DNA from: Bradyrhizobium sp. CCBAU 53351
Lineage (GTDB): Bacteria > Pseudomonadota > Alphaproteobacteria > Rhizobiales > Xanthobacteraceae
Direction of reading: 5' to 3'
NCBI RefSeq assembly: GCF_015291745.1
Contig: NZ_CP030060.1
Location: 620,001 to 684,000, forward strand
DNA: 64,000 nucleotides
The notes under the pieces are model-generated. The model did no database searches. It saw only the letters and a list, made by a program, of their open reading frames with translations, and had not been told where the DNA came from. Positions 1-9,363 of the stretch are shown here, piece after piece. How positions within the stretch are numbered: the stretch's first letter is position 1; each line of letters begins with the position of its first letter. The translations under genes and the position numbers were made by a program.

Positions 1-185
1 TCGGCCTGGTACCGAGGCTGCACCGTTCCGGTGAAGGTGTCGATCCTCTACGAGGCCGGTTGCACAACCATGGTGAGCACGGGACGAATGACGGGCGATT
101 CGAGGCTCTTCTCCTCGCACCCGGAAAGCGCCGCGGCGCAGGCGAAAAGTAGCAGCCGCAAGACCGTGGGTGCGGGCGACGTCAT
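1..185 (-). pseudogene. Second RND efflux adaptor (HlyD/MFP), interrupted by an in-frame stop, cut by window edge
   Basis: An ATG at 185 overlaps the stop of the upstream adaptor gene by four bases (ATGA), so the two are translationally coupled. The first 45 codons encode a lipoprotein signal (hydrophobic LRLLLFACAAAL followed by the lipobox LSGC) and the usual start of a mature RND adaptor (RPVLTMVVQPAS). Codon 46 is TAG (48-50), yet the same frame continues without further stops to the window edge as RIDTFTGTVQPRYQA, which is the typical next part of this family. The simplest reading is a nonsense mutation or a base error in an otherwise intact gene. Its product would be the periplasmic adaptor that joins an RND pump to an outer-membrane channel; the pump gene would lie beyond the window. 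I am fairly sure of the family and less sure that the gene is dead. Confidence 0.65.
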
Positions 186-1282
186 GGCTCGGCTCCGTAG
201 GCGACCGCGACAACCTTCCCTGGATACAGCAGTTGTACGCTGGAAGTTACGACACGCTCGCCTTCTTCCAATCCGGCGGCCAACGCGACCGCTCCAGTGA
301 GATATTCCTGCACGACGACCCCGCGAAGCCGGGCCTTGTTCTCGCTATCCAATATCCAGACTGCGGGCTTACCGTTGGCTGCAAACAGCGCGCTCGATGG
401 AATGACAAAGGCAGGCGATAACTCCCAACGGGCTCTACCGACGACGGCCGAACCGAGTGTCAAATCGGCCGGCGCTCGTTCGACCGCGACCTTGAGCGTA
501 ACGGTGCCGGTGGCCTGATCCAAAATCGGCGAGATCTCGCGCACAGAGCCGGCAACAGTTACATTCGGCATCGATTGCGAGGTGATGTCGACAGTCCTGT
601 CGTTTGGCGGATTGGTGACAAGAATCTCGGGAACTTGGAATACCGCATCCCGCGGGCCATCCTCGGCAAGGGCGAAAGCCGTCTGTCCGGCCTGCACAAC
701 CTGGCCGACTTCGATACTACGTGAGACAATGATGCCGTCCCGTCCTGCCTTCAATTCCGTGTAGGTTAGCCGCTCGCGTGCCGTATTCAGGGCAGCTTGT
801 GCGCTGTTGACCTGCGCCTCATCTGTTCGAAGCGTGGCTAACGCCTGATCGAATCGCTCACGTGTGGTAGAGCCACTGCTAAGCAGAGACTGTTGTCGCT
901 CGAAATTTCGTTGGGCTTCCAGCAACTGCGCATTCGCAGCATTCAGCGCTGCTTCAGCACTGGTAACATCGGTCTGCTGCTCGGTCCGTTCAAGATGCGC
1001 GAGAGTTTGACCTGCTTTGACATACTGCCCAACCTCGACGTCGCGACGGACAACTCGTCCACTGGTCTGAAATGCAATGTTCGAAAGGATGCGAGCCTGG
1101 ATCGTCCCAGTGAGGGGAAGGTCTGGCGTGATGTGTTGCCGGCGGGCGGTGGCGACGGTCACGCGCAACAGCGCCGAAGACTTGTCACCCGCTCGCGCCA
1201 TCGAGTTCGGGAACGCTGTAAGCACGGTCGCGACGAGCGCGAGCGACGTGCGGAATTGCGCCCTGTTGGCCAGCCGCGGCAT
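182..1282 (-). CDS. RND efflux periplasmic adaptor (HlyD/MFP family)
   Basis: The 366-residue protein has an N-terminal signal sequence (LALVATVLTAFP), a split biotinyl-lipoyl domain (FQTSGRVVRRDVEVGQYVKA and the matching half near GDGIIVSRSIEVGQVVQAGQ-type sequence), a long alpha-helical hairpin rich in Ala and Gln between them, then beta-barrel and membrane-proximal domains. This is the order seen in MexA/AcrA-type adaptors. The start at 1282 is chosen because AAGGGG lies six bases upstream and the signal peptide then begins close to the N terminus. It is the first gene of an operon with a second adaptor gene, is divergent from a TetR gene, and is probably repressed by that regulator through the palindrome at 1375-1398. 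Two adaptor genes in a row usually serve one asymmetrical pump. The substrate is unknown. Confidence 0.88.
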   Translation of the reverse strand: MPRLANRAQFRTSLALVATVLTAFPNSMARAGDKSSALLRVTVATARRQHITPDLPLTGTIQARILSNIAFQTSGRVVRRDVEVGQYVKAGQTLAHLERTEQQTDVTSAEAALNAANAQLLEAQRNFERQQSLLSSGSTTRERFDQALATLRTDEAQVNSAQAALNTARERLTYTELKAGRDGIIVSRSIEVGQVVQAGQTAFALAEDGPRDAVFQVPEILVTNPPNDRTVDITSQSMPNVTVAGSVREISPILDQATGTVTLKVAVERAPADLTLGSAVVGRARWELSPAFVIPSSALFAANGKPAVWILDSENKARLRGVVVQEYLTGAVALAAGLEEGERVVTSSVQLLYPGKVVAVAYGAEP

Positions 1283-1374
1283 TAGGTCCCCTTCTTCGCT
1301 GGGCATTTGCAACATGCTGATTTAACTCAAAGTTTCAAGTTGTCTGAGCGCCCCGCCAAAGAACTCCAAGGCGT

Positions 1375-1398
1375 AATATTCAACAGGCGTTGAATATT
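1375..1398. promoter_or_regulatory. Perfect inverted repeat, probable TetR operator
   Basis: AATATTCAAC and GTTGAATATT form a perfect 10-base inverted repeat around the spacer AGGC. It lies in the short divergent intergenic region, about 90 bases from the efflux adaptor start and 55 bases from the TetR start. Size, symmetry and position fit a TetR-family dimer site that represses both directions. That the neighbouring regulator binds it is inferred. Confidence 0.8.
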
Positions 1399-1452
1399 TA
1401 GTTGCATCGTTCTAAACGTCAAGAGGTCGGAATGGTCGATGGAGGAGGAGGG

Positions 1453-2100
1453 ATGTCTCGAAAAGCCGTGAGAACGCGCGGTCGACCACGGAAGGGCTCA
1501 GAACTAGAGGCCGACAACCTTCTCGATGCAGCGCTCGACGCATTTGCCGAGCACGGTTTCGAAAAGGCAAACCTCCGCTCAATCGCTGCTGCCGCGAAAG
1601 TTGATGTCGCCCTGATCTCTTACCACTACGGATCAAAACTCGAACTATGGAAGGCCGTAATCGAGTCGTTTTCGGGGGAGGCGATGGCTCTGCTCGCATC
1701 CGTGCGATCGGATGGGGCAGAAGTGTCTTCGAGGGAGCGCCTAGAGCTTACGATTGAACAATTGATCAATGTGGGCCAGCGTAAGCCGCAATTTGCGCGA
1801 TTTGTCATCAACGAGGTTGCCGGGATCGACCAGAGCGAGCGATTTGAGTTCTTTCACAATGCCCTAACTAAGCCACTCCGAGAAACCTTGGTACCCTTGA
1901 TCGCAGCAGTCAATCGGAGTGGCAACAGCCGGAAAGTCGATCCGAACTTGCGATTCTTTGCCGCCCTCGGCGCGATGTCGATGTCCATGGCTAACCGGCA
2001 ATTCATCGCGCGATTTGCGCCGGTTGCTAAAGACGACAAGCAATTCCGCAAGGAGCTGATCGCCGTCATTAGCGCAGTGATGTGTCCCGAAAACGCCTAG
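1453..2100 (+). CDS. TetR/AcrR family transcriptional regulator
   Basis: The 215-residue protein has the TetR DNA-binding domain at about residues 20-65: LLDAALDAFAEHGFEKANLR, then the recognition helix VDVALISYHYGSKLELW with the typical YHYGSK. The C-terminal two thirds is helical and variable, as expected for a ligand-binding and dimer domain; it resembles the CmeR/AcrR-type C-terminal domains. A strong GGAGGAGGAGG sequence just before the ATG at 1453 supports this start over the upstream in-frame starts. It is transcribed away from the efflux adaptor genes and most likely represses them and itself. The basic N-terminal arm (RTRGRPRKG) is common in rhizobial TetR proteins. Confidence 0.9.
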   Translation: MSRKAVRTRGRPRKGSELEADNLLDAALDAFAEHGFEKANLRSIAAAAKVDVALISYHYGSKLELWKAVIESFSGEAMALLASVRSDGAEVSSRERLELTIEQLINVGQRKPQFARFVINEVAGIDQSERFEFFHNALTKPLRETLVPLIAAVNRSGNSRKVDPNLRFFAALGAMSMSMANRQFIARFAPVAKDDKQFRKELIAVISAVMCPENA

Positions 2101-2488
2101 CAGGCTGCTGAATTAGTAGCCGATCGACGGGCGAAAAAGAGAATGTCGTCGCCGCCTGAGTTTACCAAAAGGAAGTAGGAGGCTGCCCAGCCACGTCGTG
2201 ATCGCAACGTTTCCACGACACGGCTCACAGCTGCACCGCCAGCAAAGTTTGTGAGGCGGCGGTCGTGACTAGTGTGGGTGCTGACCTGTCACTCAATTGT
2301 TATCCAGCGGACGATCAGAGTCTGCGGGGTTTCCGCAACGAACTCGAGGCAAACATATTGAGTGCTATCCCGACATGACTATCGACGGTGTGTCCAGGTG
2401 ACCTTGTGGTGAGTGCCCGTTCAAGACGAGCAATGAGACGTTCAGCCCGGAGAGTTCCGGCGAGGACAGGTGATCCGTGTTAGGCCCG
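2101..2488. other. Intergenic region with no recognised gene
   Basis: This stretch lies between two convergent genes. I see no credible reading frame, RNA gene or strong terminator hairpin in it. Confidence 0.5.
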
Positions 2489-4561
2489 TTAGGCTGCGCG
2501 GATCGCTTCCAGGAATGTGGCGACCTCGGTCTCTAGCCGGTTGCTTTCGCCGGACAGTGACTTCGCGGCGGCGAGCACGTTGAATGACGCCGTTTCGGTC
2601 TCGCTGGCGCCCCTCTGTACATCAACGATGCTGGCCGAAACCTGTCGGGTACCATGCGCCGCCTGCTGCACGTTGCGGGAGATTTCGCGCGTTGCCGCGC
2701 CCTGCTCCTCAACCGCCGCCGCGATCGTGGAGGCGATTTCTGACATGCGGCCGATGGTGTCTCCGATCGACTTGATCGCGCCGACCGAGTCCTGGGTTGC
2801 GCTCTGAATGCCTGTTATCTGCTGACCGATTTCGTCGGTTGCTTTGGCCGTCTGCTCGGCCAGAGCCTTGACCTCCGACGCCACCACCGCGAACCCGCGG
2901 CCGGCCTCCCCGGCGCGTGCCGCTTCTATAGTGGCGTTGAGGGCCAATAGGTTGGTTTGGCTTGCGATCTGGCTAATGAGTTCGACTACGTCGCCGATCC
3001 GACGGGCCGCCTTGGCGAGTTCGGCGACATGCTCGTTGGTCCGTCCCGCCTGCAGCACCGCTTCGCCAGCAATGCGGGCTGAATCTTGCACTTGGCGACC
3101 AATCTCGTCGACGGACGACGACATCTCCTCGGCGGCCGCCGCCACGGTCTGCACGTTGGTCGAAGCTTGTTCGGAGGAGCCAGCCACGGCAGCCGTGATC
3201 TGTTTGGATTGCTCGGCCGTGCTAGTCAGCATACCGGCCGACGCTTCCAACGCCGCGGAGGCGGACGAAACGGTCCTGATCACATCGCCGATCATGGCCT
3301 CGAATTCGCGCGCAATCTGGTCCAAGCGTTGGCCGCGTTTGAGTTTGCCCTCGGCTTCGCTGGCGGCCGCGGCGTCGGCAGCCTTTTGGGCGACTAGCTT
3401 GTCTTTGAAATGCTGTAGCGAGCCGGCAACTTGGCCGACTTCATCATTCCGGCCGGTCGATGGGATCTCGACGTCATGGTTTCCGGCCGCAAGAGTGCCG
3501 ATCACCTCCGCAAGCTGGCCTAGCGGCGTCACCACGCGTCGGCGCAGCATTATGGTCACGCCAGCGAGCGTACCGAGCAGGGCCAGCACTGCAACTCCTG
3601 CAAGCACCAGCATCCCCAGCGCGCCGTCACGGACCGCCGAGGCGCGCTCGGCAGCTTCGGCCAAGGCGGCATCGCGGACGCCGAAGAACATCTGGATAGC
3701 GGGCACAATGACCTTGGCCATGTCGGAGGGACTGAGACTGTATTTGCCGTCGCCTCTGGCCGCCGGCATTTCCTTCTCGACGACCGGAATCGCCTTTCCG
3801 AAATAGGCTTCGACGGCCGCTTTCATGGCCGTGGCAAGGCGGGGCGGATTGCCGAGCTGGTCGATCGTGCCCTCGATGCGTTCTCGGTCGGCATCTAAGC
3901 GGCCCTGCATACGATCCATCAGCGCAAATTCAGCGGGAGTGAGCGGACGCGAGGCGCTCAAGGCCGGCGACAGTGGCGAGGCGTGGCTGCCGGCGGTCAC
4001 CCGCAAATCCTGCGCGGTTCGCGCCAGGCTCAGCAGCGTTGCAAGTGAAGAATCGGCGCTGACCACCTGCCCCTCCAGCCGATTCAGGATCGGCTCGATC
4101 GCGCCGATCATCTCGGCAACAGTGGGAAGGAGTTCTTTGACCACCGCACTATCGCGCGATCCGAGGGATACGCGCACGGCCCGATCGGCCGCCGCATGAA
4201 CATCCTTGAAACGGCGCCCGGTACGGTCCAGGCTTTGGATCATCGGTTCGCCACCATCAAGGGCCAGCAAACTGTTGCGGGCCAGGTCGAAGGCCGCATC
4301 GGCGGCGCTCGACGCCTTGCCCATCGCTTCGATCTGGGTCGGCGTGGCGGGCGTTTCCTGAAAGATCGTGATGTAGGGTGTACGAAGGCCCGCCAGGTGT
4401 TGACTGACCATCAGCACCGCGCCGAAAGCCTCGACCATTTTGATGGATTCGGAGCGACTAACGAAGATGCGCGTCTGCGGAAGCAGAACCTCGGCGCCGA
4501 GAATAACCGCAAACGTGGTCACCGTCAGCATCGACAGCGCAAAGAGCTTTCCGATTCGCAT
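2489..4561 (-). CDS. Methyl-accepting chemotaxis protein
   Basis: The 690-residue chemoreceptor has a first membrane helix at about residues 7-27, a periplasmic region of roughly 280 residues that is nearly all helical, a second membrane helix at about 312-338 ([20 protein letters not shown]), a HAMP domain beginning [15 protein letters not shown], and a long cytoplasmic coiled-coil signalling domain. The signalling tip carries the conserved sequence around [20 protein letters not shown] and the following [20 protein letters not shown]. It would signal through CheA/CheW to the flagellar motor. No other chemotaxis gene lies nearby, so this is an orphan receptor. The sensory domain is not of a type I can assign to a ligand. 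Codon use and GC content look typical of the host. Confidence 0.95.
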   Translation of the reverse strand: MRIGKLFALSMLTVTTFAVILGAEVLLPQTRIFVSRSESIKMVEAFGAVLMVSQHLAGLRTPYITIFQETPATPTQIEAMGKASSAADAAFDLARNSLLALDGGEPMIQSLDRTGRRFKDVHAAADRAVRVSLGSRDSAVVKELLPTVAEMIGAIEPILNRLEGQVVSADSSLATLLSLARTAQDLRVTAGSHASPLSPALSASRPLTPAEFALMDRMQGRLDADRERIEGTIDQLGNPPRLATAMKAAVEAYFGKAIPVVEKEMPAARGDGKYSLSPSDMAKVIVPAIQMFFGVRDAALAEAAERASAVRDGALGMLVLAGVAVLALLGTLAGVTIMLRRRVVTPLGQLAEVIGTLAAGNHDVEIPSTGRNDEVGQVAGSLQHFKDKLVAQKAADAAAASEAEGKLKRGQRLDQIAREFEAMIGDVIRTVSSASAALEASAGMLTSTAEQSKQITAAVAGSSEQASTNVQTVAAAAEEMSSSVDEIGRQVQDSARIAGEAVLQAGRTNEHVAELAKAARRIGDVVELISQIASQTNLLALNATIEAARAGEAGRGFAVVASEVKALAEQTAKATDEIGQQITGIQSATQDSVGAIKSIGDTIGRMSEIASTIAAAVEEQGAATREISRNVQQAAHGTRQVSASIVDVQRGASETETASFNVLAAAKSLSGESNRLETEVATFLEAIRAA

Positions 4562-4762
4562 GCGTACCCCACATTTCGCATAAGTTTCCGAGAACCTATC
4601 GCGCTCTCGCTAATTCATCATTAAGTCCGGGACGCATCTTGGTGGCGGTATGCCTATGTATAGAATTGTCGTGTCGTCGATTGCGCCGCATCTCCTTGCC
4701 ATCGACAGGAAATGGAAGGCGGCGAATCACGGCGTCTCGGGTGTGCGGTGATGCATCCCTCG

Positions 4763-5758
4763 CTACGGCTTTAACACCAGCTTGCCCATAACTTCCCGGC
4801 CATCAAGCATTCGATGCGCTTGCACAGCCTCCCTAAGCGGCAATCGCACCGTCACGGACGGATTGATGGCTCTTGCTTCCACGAGTTTGAAGACCTCTGA
4901 CGCAATCCGTACGCGCTCTTGAGGAAATGGATCGTAGACGTGAACGCTATAAGCACGCACTGAGATGCTGCGGTCCATGTTCTTGCGCAAGTCCGCGAAT
5001 AGGTCGGACGATGGAAGTCCCGACAGCGCATTGAACGTGACGATCTGTCCCAAGGGAGCAACGAGCTTGATGTTGTCGCGGAAATCCGGACCGACCAATT
5101 GGTCGAACATCAAGTCGACGCCCGTACCTTTGGTGATATCCAAGATCCGGGCACCAACCGCTTCAGAGCTGCTGTCGATCGCATAGCTTGCACCCCGCTC
5201 CAAGGCGAACGCTGCCTTGTTCGGGGCCCGGCAGACAGCTATCAGCTGTATCCCAGCAGCGCGGCAAAGATCGATCATGGCGCAGCCGACGCCGCCAGTA
5301 GCTCCGTTGATGGAGGCGACCTTTACCCGGCGCAGATCTGCAGCGTCATTCAACATGCCCCATGCGACCTGATAGTCGGGAATTGCGACCGCGCCCTCAA
5401 TGTCTATGCCTTCAGGCAGCTTCGTGATCTCGTGGACATCGCAGGCGACATATTCGGCGTAACATCGGCGAGAAAACTTCCATGCGAGAACGGGCTGGCC
5501 CGGGGAGAAGCCTTCAACACCATCTCCCACCCGCTCAACATAGCCGGTTACACTGATCCCCGGCACCTCCGGATACTCCACGGGCCACGGGTAGCGTCCA
5601 GTCCTGACCAGCGCATCGTATTTCCCGACCCCGATGGTGTCGGTCCGAATGAGGACTTGCCCAGCCGCCGGTGTGGGAATTGGCAGATCGATGTATTTGA
5701 GGACCTCGGGTCCTCCCGGCTTTTCGACTTGAACAGCTTTCATCATGGCTGCGGGCAT
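4763..5758 (-). CDS. Quinone-reductase-like MDR family oxidoreductase
   Basis: The 331-residue protein belongs to the medium-chain dehydrogenase/reductase superfamily, in the NADPH:quinone reductase branch. The N-terminal GroES-like domain begins MMKAVQVEKPGGPEVL and includes EYPEVPGISVTGYVERVGDG; the Rossmann domain has the motif INGATGGVGCAMIDL. The structural and catalytic zinc cysteines of classical alcohol dehydrogenases are absent, as in quinone reductases. The ATG at 5758 is used because GGAGG lies five bases upstream. It is the last gene of the operon that begins with the VOC gene, 124 bases after the FAH gene. It probably reduces a quinone or enone intermediate made in the pathway. 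Confidence 0.87.
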   Translation of the reverse strand: MPAAMMKAVQVEKPGGPEVLKYIDLPIPTPAAGQVLIRTDTIGVGKYDALVRTGRYPWPVEYPEVPGISVTGYVERVGDGVEGFSPGQPVLAWKFSRRCYAEYVACDVHEITKLPEGIDIEGAVAIPDYQVAWGMLNDAADLRRVKVASINGATGGVGCAMIDLCRAAGIQLIAVCRAPNKAAFALERGASYAIDSSSEAVGARILDITKGTGVDLMFDQLVGPDFRDNIKLVAPLGQIVTFNALSGLPSSDLFADLRKNMDRSISVRAYSVHVYDPFPQERVRIASEVFKLVEARAINPSVTVRLPLREAVQAHRMLDGREVMGKLVLKP

Positions 5759-5882
5759 GAACACCTCCGTGCGCTGAATTGGTAAGGTCGTATTGGCGCG
5801 CTTAACCGCGGGCCGTTGTTGAAAGCAGATTGTTGGGTCCGCCTATCGGGAAGGTTTTAAGCGGCCGCTTTCGGGCGAGCTT

Positions 5883-6731
5883 TCACGTCGGTTCGTCGAT
5901 CACCGCGTTTTCCAAAATTCCGACGCCTGAGATCTCCACCTCGACCCGGTCGCCAGCGCGCAGCCAACGCGGCGGAACGCGACGCGACCCAACTCCTGCT
6001 GGAGTACCGGTCGCGATGATATCGCCTGGCAGGAGCCTGAGAACACTGGACAGATAGCTTATAAGCCGCGGTAACCCATAGATCAGCTGGCTCGTCGATG
6101 CCTGTTGAACCACCTCGCCGTTTAAGCGCGTGGAAAGCGCGAGGCGGTCCGGATGCGGGACGTCAGTCGCCGCCACGATCCAGGGTCCTATGGATCCGCT
6201 CGAATCGAAATTCTTGCCCGTCATGCCAGTGGCAGAGTGTTTTTGGTAATCTCGGACACTGCCCTCGTTTAGACAGGTGTACCCGCCGACGTAGTCGAGC
6301 GCCCTTCCCTCCTCCACTCTGTGGCACGTCCGGCCGATGATGAGAGCAAGCTCCCCCTCGTAATCGAGGCGCTCAGACACTTTAGGCCGAAGCAGCAGCT
6401 GGCGATTCCCAACGAAGCTCTCGTGCGTTCGCTGGAAAAAAGTCGGGTAAGCAGGCGCCTCGTTTCCGGTCTCGTCTACGTGAGCTTTATAGTTGAAGCC
6501 AACGCAGAACACCCTGGCCCTAGCAGACAGGGGAGGAAGAAACTCAACGTCACCAATCTTCAGGTCAGGCTCGCGTGTCATAAGCTTTTCTGCGCGAGCC
6601 CAGCCTTCCGCAGCCACTACTTCATCGATATCAGATAGGCCTTTATCAAACGGCGACAGGGAGATGATGCCGTCGCCCTTCACAAGGCCGATGCTGACCG
6701 AGCCATTCCGAGCAAATCGAGCTACTTTCAT
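5883..6731 (-). CDS. Fumarylacetoacetate hydrolase (FAH) family protein
   Basis: The 282-residue protein has the FAH fold signature: FCVGFNYKAHVDET, the metal-binding acidic segment DYEGELALIIGR, and the C-terminal PGDIIATGTPAGVG. Enzymes of this family hydrolyse or decarboxylate beta-diketo acids such as aromatic ring-cleavage products, using Mg2+ or Mn2+. Start at 6731 has AAGGT seven bases before it. It lies 40 bases after the MFS gene and shares an operon with a VOC-family dioxygenase, which fits the step after ring cleavage. There are two more FAH genes in the second catabolic region of the window. The exact substrate cannot be told from sequence. Confidence 0.9.
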   Translation of the reverse strand: MKVARFARNGSVSIGLVKGDGIISLSPFDKGLSDIDEVVAAEGWARAEKLMTREPDLKIGDVEFLPPLSARARVFCVGFNYKAHVDETGNEAPAYPTFFQRTHESFVGNRQLLLRPKVSERLDYEGELALIIGRTCHRVEEGRALDYVGGYTCLNEGSVRDYQKHSATGMTGKNFDSSGSIGPWIVAATDVPHPDRLALSTRLNGEVVQQASTSQLIYGLPRLISYLSSVLRLLPGDIIATGTPAGVGSRRVPPRWLRAGDRVEVEISGVGILENAVIDEPT

Positions 6732-6771
6732 TGAGATACCTTCTTTTTTTGAGGCGCTGATGAAGGCTGAC

Positions 6772-8043
6772 TCAGCCGCTCTTTTCGCCGTTTTGGCTTA
6801 ACGAGGCGGATGGGATCAAAGCAAAGATGACTGACGCCGCCAGCATCAGGGCGCTACTGGCGATGAGCGCGATGTCGTAGTTTCCCCGCAAGGCTTGAAC
6901 CGCGGAAAACATCAGCGGGCCAATGGCTACGCCAATGGCGAACACGACGATAAACAGCCCGATCTTTTGCCCCAGCTGGGCAACGCCGAATTGCCGTGCG
7001 ACAGTGTATGGGATGAGATCCGACTCTGCTCCCGCTCCAAGCGCAAGAAGAGCTGCGGCCAAATAAACCATAGAAGTCTGCCGTGTCGAGACCAACAGCA
7101 GTCCGGCAGCCACAGGACCGAGGCAACCAACGACCGCTACCAACCGTGGAGACCATCGATCAAGCATGGACCCGAGCAAGAAGCGGGCTACCAGCATCGT
7201 CATGCCGTATGTCGCCATCACAGCCGCCGCATCGACGGGCCGAAAGCCGCGATCGATCAACAACGGTGTCATGTGGACAATCATACCTTGAATGGCGAGC
7301 GTCATCAGTAGGAATGCCAACGCAAGCATCCAAAAAATTGGAGCAGACAAAAGCTCACCGAAGACAAGCTTGGAGGATTGCGCGGAAGCGGCGGACTTCT
7401 GAAAGCGCTCCTTGCCGGGAATGAGCCAGATGACGGCTACTGCGCCAAGGATTGCGACCCCAGCGCCGATCGCTGCGTAGCTGTTGCGCCAGCCGTATTC
7501 TGCAATGGAAAAGGTGGCGATCGCGGGCATTAACATGATGCCGGCGGCCGAGGCTGCATTAATGATGCCGAGCGCAAACCCACGAAAGGTCGAAAAAGTC
7601 CGAGTGACTATGTAGGTGAAAGCCGTGATCCCTTGCCCCGCGCCAAGGAGTCCGAGCAGGCCCATAAAGATTGCAAAACTTAAGGGATCACGTGGAAGTT
7701 GACCGAGTGCAATCAGGCCGAGCGCAAACAAAGCGAAAGAAAAGCCTGCAAAGACGCGCGGCCCATATCGGTCGACCAGCCACCCGACGATTGGCTGCGA
7801 GAAGCCGGAGCAGAGAGCAGCTGGCGCAAGAGCGGCAGCCACGCTGGCCCTCGACCAGCCCGTATCGTTGACAATTGGCAGCAGGAATGTTCCGAAAGTA
7901 TAGATTACGATCGGCCCGAAATTGGTCAACATGCCAATTCCGGAACCGAGCACGACCTTTGTTGCCTCTATTCCACGTAGCTGAACCTGCGGCGACAGGT
8001 CGCCAACGGCCGGCAGCGCAGGCGTATTAACGCTCGTCATCAT
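6772..8043 (-). CDS. MFS transporter, probable aromatic or organic acid importer
   Basis: The 423-residue protein is nearly all hydrophobic and has about 12 membrane segments. The loop after segment 2 has the major facilitator motif GWLVDRYGPRVFAG. The C-terminal half contains a second related loop (GSMLDRWSPRLVA). It fits the oxalate/formate antiporter-like branch (OFA or MCP-like) of the superfamily. GGAGG lies just upstream; either of two adjacent ATG codons (8043 or 8040) could be used. The gene follows the NTF2-like gene by 25 bases in the VOC operon and is probably the uptake route for the pathway substrate. Confidence 0.88.
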   Translation of the reverse strand: MMTSVNTPALPAVGDLSPQVQLRGIEATKVVLGSGIGMLTNFGPIVIYTFGTFLLPIVNDTGWSRASVAAALAPAALCSGFSQPIVGWLVDRYGPRVFAGFSFALFALGLIALGQLPRDPLSFAIFMGLLGLLGAGQGITAFTYIVTRTFSTFRGFALGIINAASAAGIMLMPAIATFSIAEYGWRNSYAAIGAGVAILGAVAVIWLIPGKERFQKSAASAQSSKLVFGELLSAPIFWMLALAFLLMTLAIQGMIVHMTPLLIDRGFRPVDAAAVMATYGMTMLVARFLLGSMLDRWSPRLVAVVGCLGPVAAGLLLVSTRQTSMVYLAAALLALGAGAESDLIPYTVARQFGVAQLGQKIGLFIVVFAIGVAIGPLMFSAVQALRGNYDIALIASSALMLAASVIFALIPSASLSQNGEKSG

Positions 8044-8068
8044 CTTCCTCCCCTTTTCAGCTCATGTT

Positions 8069-8506
8069 TTATTTTTTCTTGAGTTCGGTCACCGTTTTCT
8101 TTCTTGCGATCAACCAGCGCCCGTCGCTCCGATGCAGCTCGTCTTCGTAACGGCCAAATCCTGCTACGCCATCAAATGGCAGAGGAAACTGTTGAGGAGT
8201 GGTCTCACTGCGCTGGCTGAGCAGAGTTACGTACGCGTGAATAAGAATGCGATCTTCGTTCAGCCATTCCGATCTGATGTTGGAGATCAGGTGTCGGACG
8301 ACCAGGTTGCGATCGCGGCGATTGATAAGATCAACAAGCATGCCCTTGCCGCGTACAAGGCCATCGCCGCGGTGCCAGACACCATCTTCTGTGAAGAGCC
8401 CTGCAGCGGCCTCGGCATTGCCATAGTCAAAATGCTCCATGAAGCTCAAGACCGTCGCTTGAGCCTCGAGGATATCCGCCGCTCGTTCTAGCCTATCCCG
8501 CTGCAT
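8069..8506 (-). CDS. SnoaL/NTF2-like small protein
   Basis: This 145-residue protein has the NTF2-like alpha+beta cone pattern: an N-terminal helix, FMEHFDYGNAEAAAGLFTED, then GVWHRGDGLVRGKGML, and C-terminal beta strands ending in GRWLIARKKTV. Members act as small isomerases, dehydratases or accessory subunits, and this class often sits in aromatic degradation operons. It begins six bases after the VOC gene stops. There is no clear set of catalytic residues that would allow a reaction to be named. Confidence 0.8.
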   Translation of the reverse strand: MQRDRLERAADILEAQATVLSFMEHFDYGNAEAAAGLFTEDGVWHRGDGLVRGKGMLVDLINRRDRNLVVRHLISNIRSEWLNEDRILIHAYVTLLSQRSETTPQQFPLPFDGVAGFGRYEDELHRSDGRWLIARKKTVTELKKK

Positions 8507-8512
8507 GGGCCC

Positions 8513-9145
8513 TCAGATCTTAAGCAGCTGGTCTAATGGCTCGCCGGCGCGGAAGCGCGCCAAGAAATCCTTCGGGTCGACATCAATGCCAGAGGGATTG
8601 TTCTTGAAAGCGTCAGAGTCGATGAAGGCCTTGAGTTTCTCGGCGTCGTCAAAATTGTTGCAGCAAAGCTCAACGACGTTCTGGTCTGGATCTGAGAAAT
8701 AATAGCTTGTCACTGGACCGTGGTTGGAAGCGCGGTGGGCTTGCAGACCAGCGCCGAGCAACAATTCCACGCGATCCAGCAGCGCCGCCAGATTTGCGTG
8801 ACGAAATTGAAAGTGATTCAAGCCGGGATCGCGGCTGGGCGAGTCGGATAGCTCTGGCAGCTCGAATAGCGCCAGGACCTGCCCATGAACCGGCGAGCGG
8901 TCCAAGAACATGAAACAGGATCGCACGTCGCTAGCTCGGGTCTGTTTGGGCGAGCCGGCGAAACGGCGCCGGTTTTCCGGGGCACCGCCAGGATTTGTGA
9001 TGCTCCAGCTCAATCCCAGCACAGATGAGTACCAGTCGCGCATCAGCTCGTACTGTGCAGTTTGCAGAACGATCTCCGAAACGCGCGGCGAAGGCAGCGC
9101 GGAGGTTGCCTTGTGCAGGTCGGCGGGTAGCGATTGGACGCTCAT
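8513..9145 (-). CDS. VOC-family (extradiol dioxygenase / glyoxalase fold) protein
   Basis: The 210-residue protein has paired VOC beta-alpha-beta modules: VSEIVLQTAQYELMRDWYSS at the start and, in the second module, LNHFQFRHANLAALLDRVE followed by SYYFSDPDQNVVELCC. The second-module histidine and terminal glutamate match metal ligands of extradiol dioxygenases. The position of the first histidine (usually HIVL) reads EIVL, so one ligand may be Glu. The ATG at 9145 is preferred over an in-frame GTG at 9169 because it has GAGGAA upstream. It is the first gene of a five-gene operon, with a probable PadR operator at 9206-9225. It likely opens a catechol-type ring or acts as an isomerase. Confidence 0.85.
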   Translation of the reverse strand: MSVQSLPADLHKATSALPSPRVSEIVLQTAQYELMRDWYSSVLGLSWSITNPGGAPENRRRFAGSPKQTRASDVRSCFMFLDRSPVHGQVLALFELPELSDSPSRDPGLNHFQFRHANLAALLDRVELLLGAGLQAHRASNHGPVTSYYFSDPDQNVVELCCNNFDDAEKLKAFIDSDAFKNNPSGIDVDPKDFLARFRAGEPLDQLLKI

Positions 9146-9205
9146 GGGGACAGATTCCTCATATGACACTTTTGACTTATAGTTCTAGGTTATCAGGGCT
9201 CGACG

Positions 9206-9225
9206 ATATGTCAACTATTACATAT
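9206..9225. promoter_or_regulatory. ATATGT-N8-ACATAT palindrome, probable PadR operator 1
   Basis: A perfect inverted repeat, ATATGT and ACATAT, around an 8-base AT-rich spacer, lies about 60 bases upstream of the VOC operon start. It fits the known PadR-type pattern ATGT-N8-ACAT. The same arms and spacing occur at 17286-17307, beside the padR-like gene, so both operons probably respond to that regulator. Confidence 0.82.
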
Positions 9226-9363
9226 GGCGCCATGCAGCATTTGTCTGGAGTTGAGCGCGGGCGCTTGTTCGTGAATGATCAAACGCCCGTCATGCTGAAG
9301 CGGCAACATGCAAGGCCGTCCAAGATCGCCGTCCCTGGCGCGACGGTCGCCTCACGAGCGAAA

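Noticed and set aside
2844..3806. A 320-codon plus-strand frame
   Set aside because: It is exactly antisense to the chemoreceptor gene, is Ala/Ser-rich from reversed codons, and has no family features.
5099..5785. A 228-codon plus-strand frame
   Set aside because: It is antisense to the quinone-reductase-like gene and has no family features.
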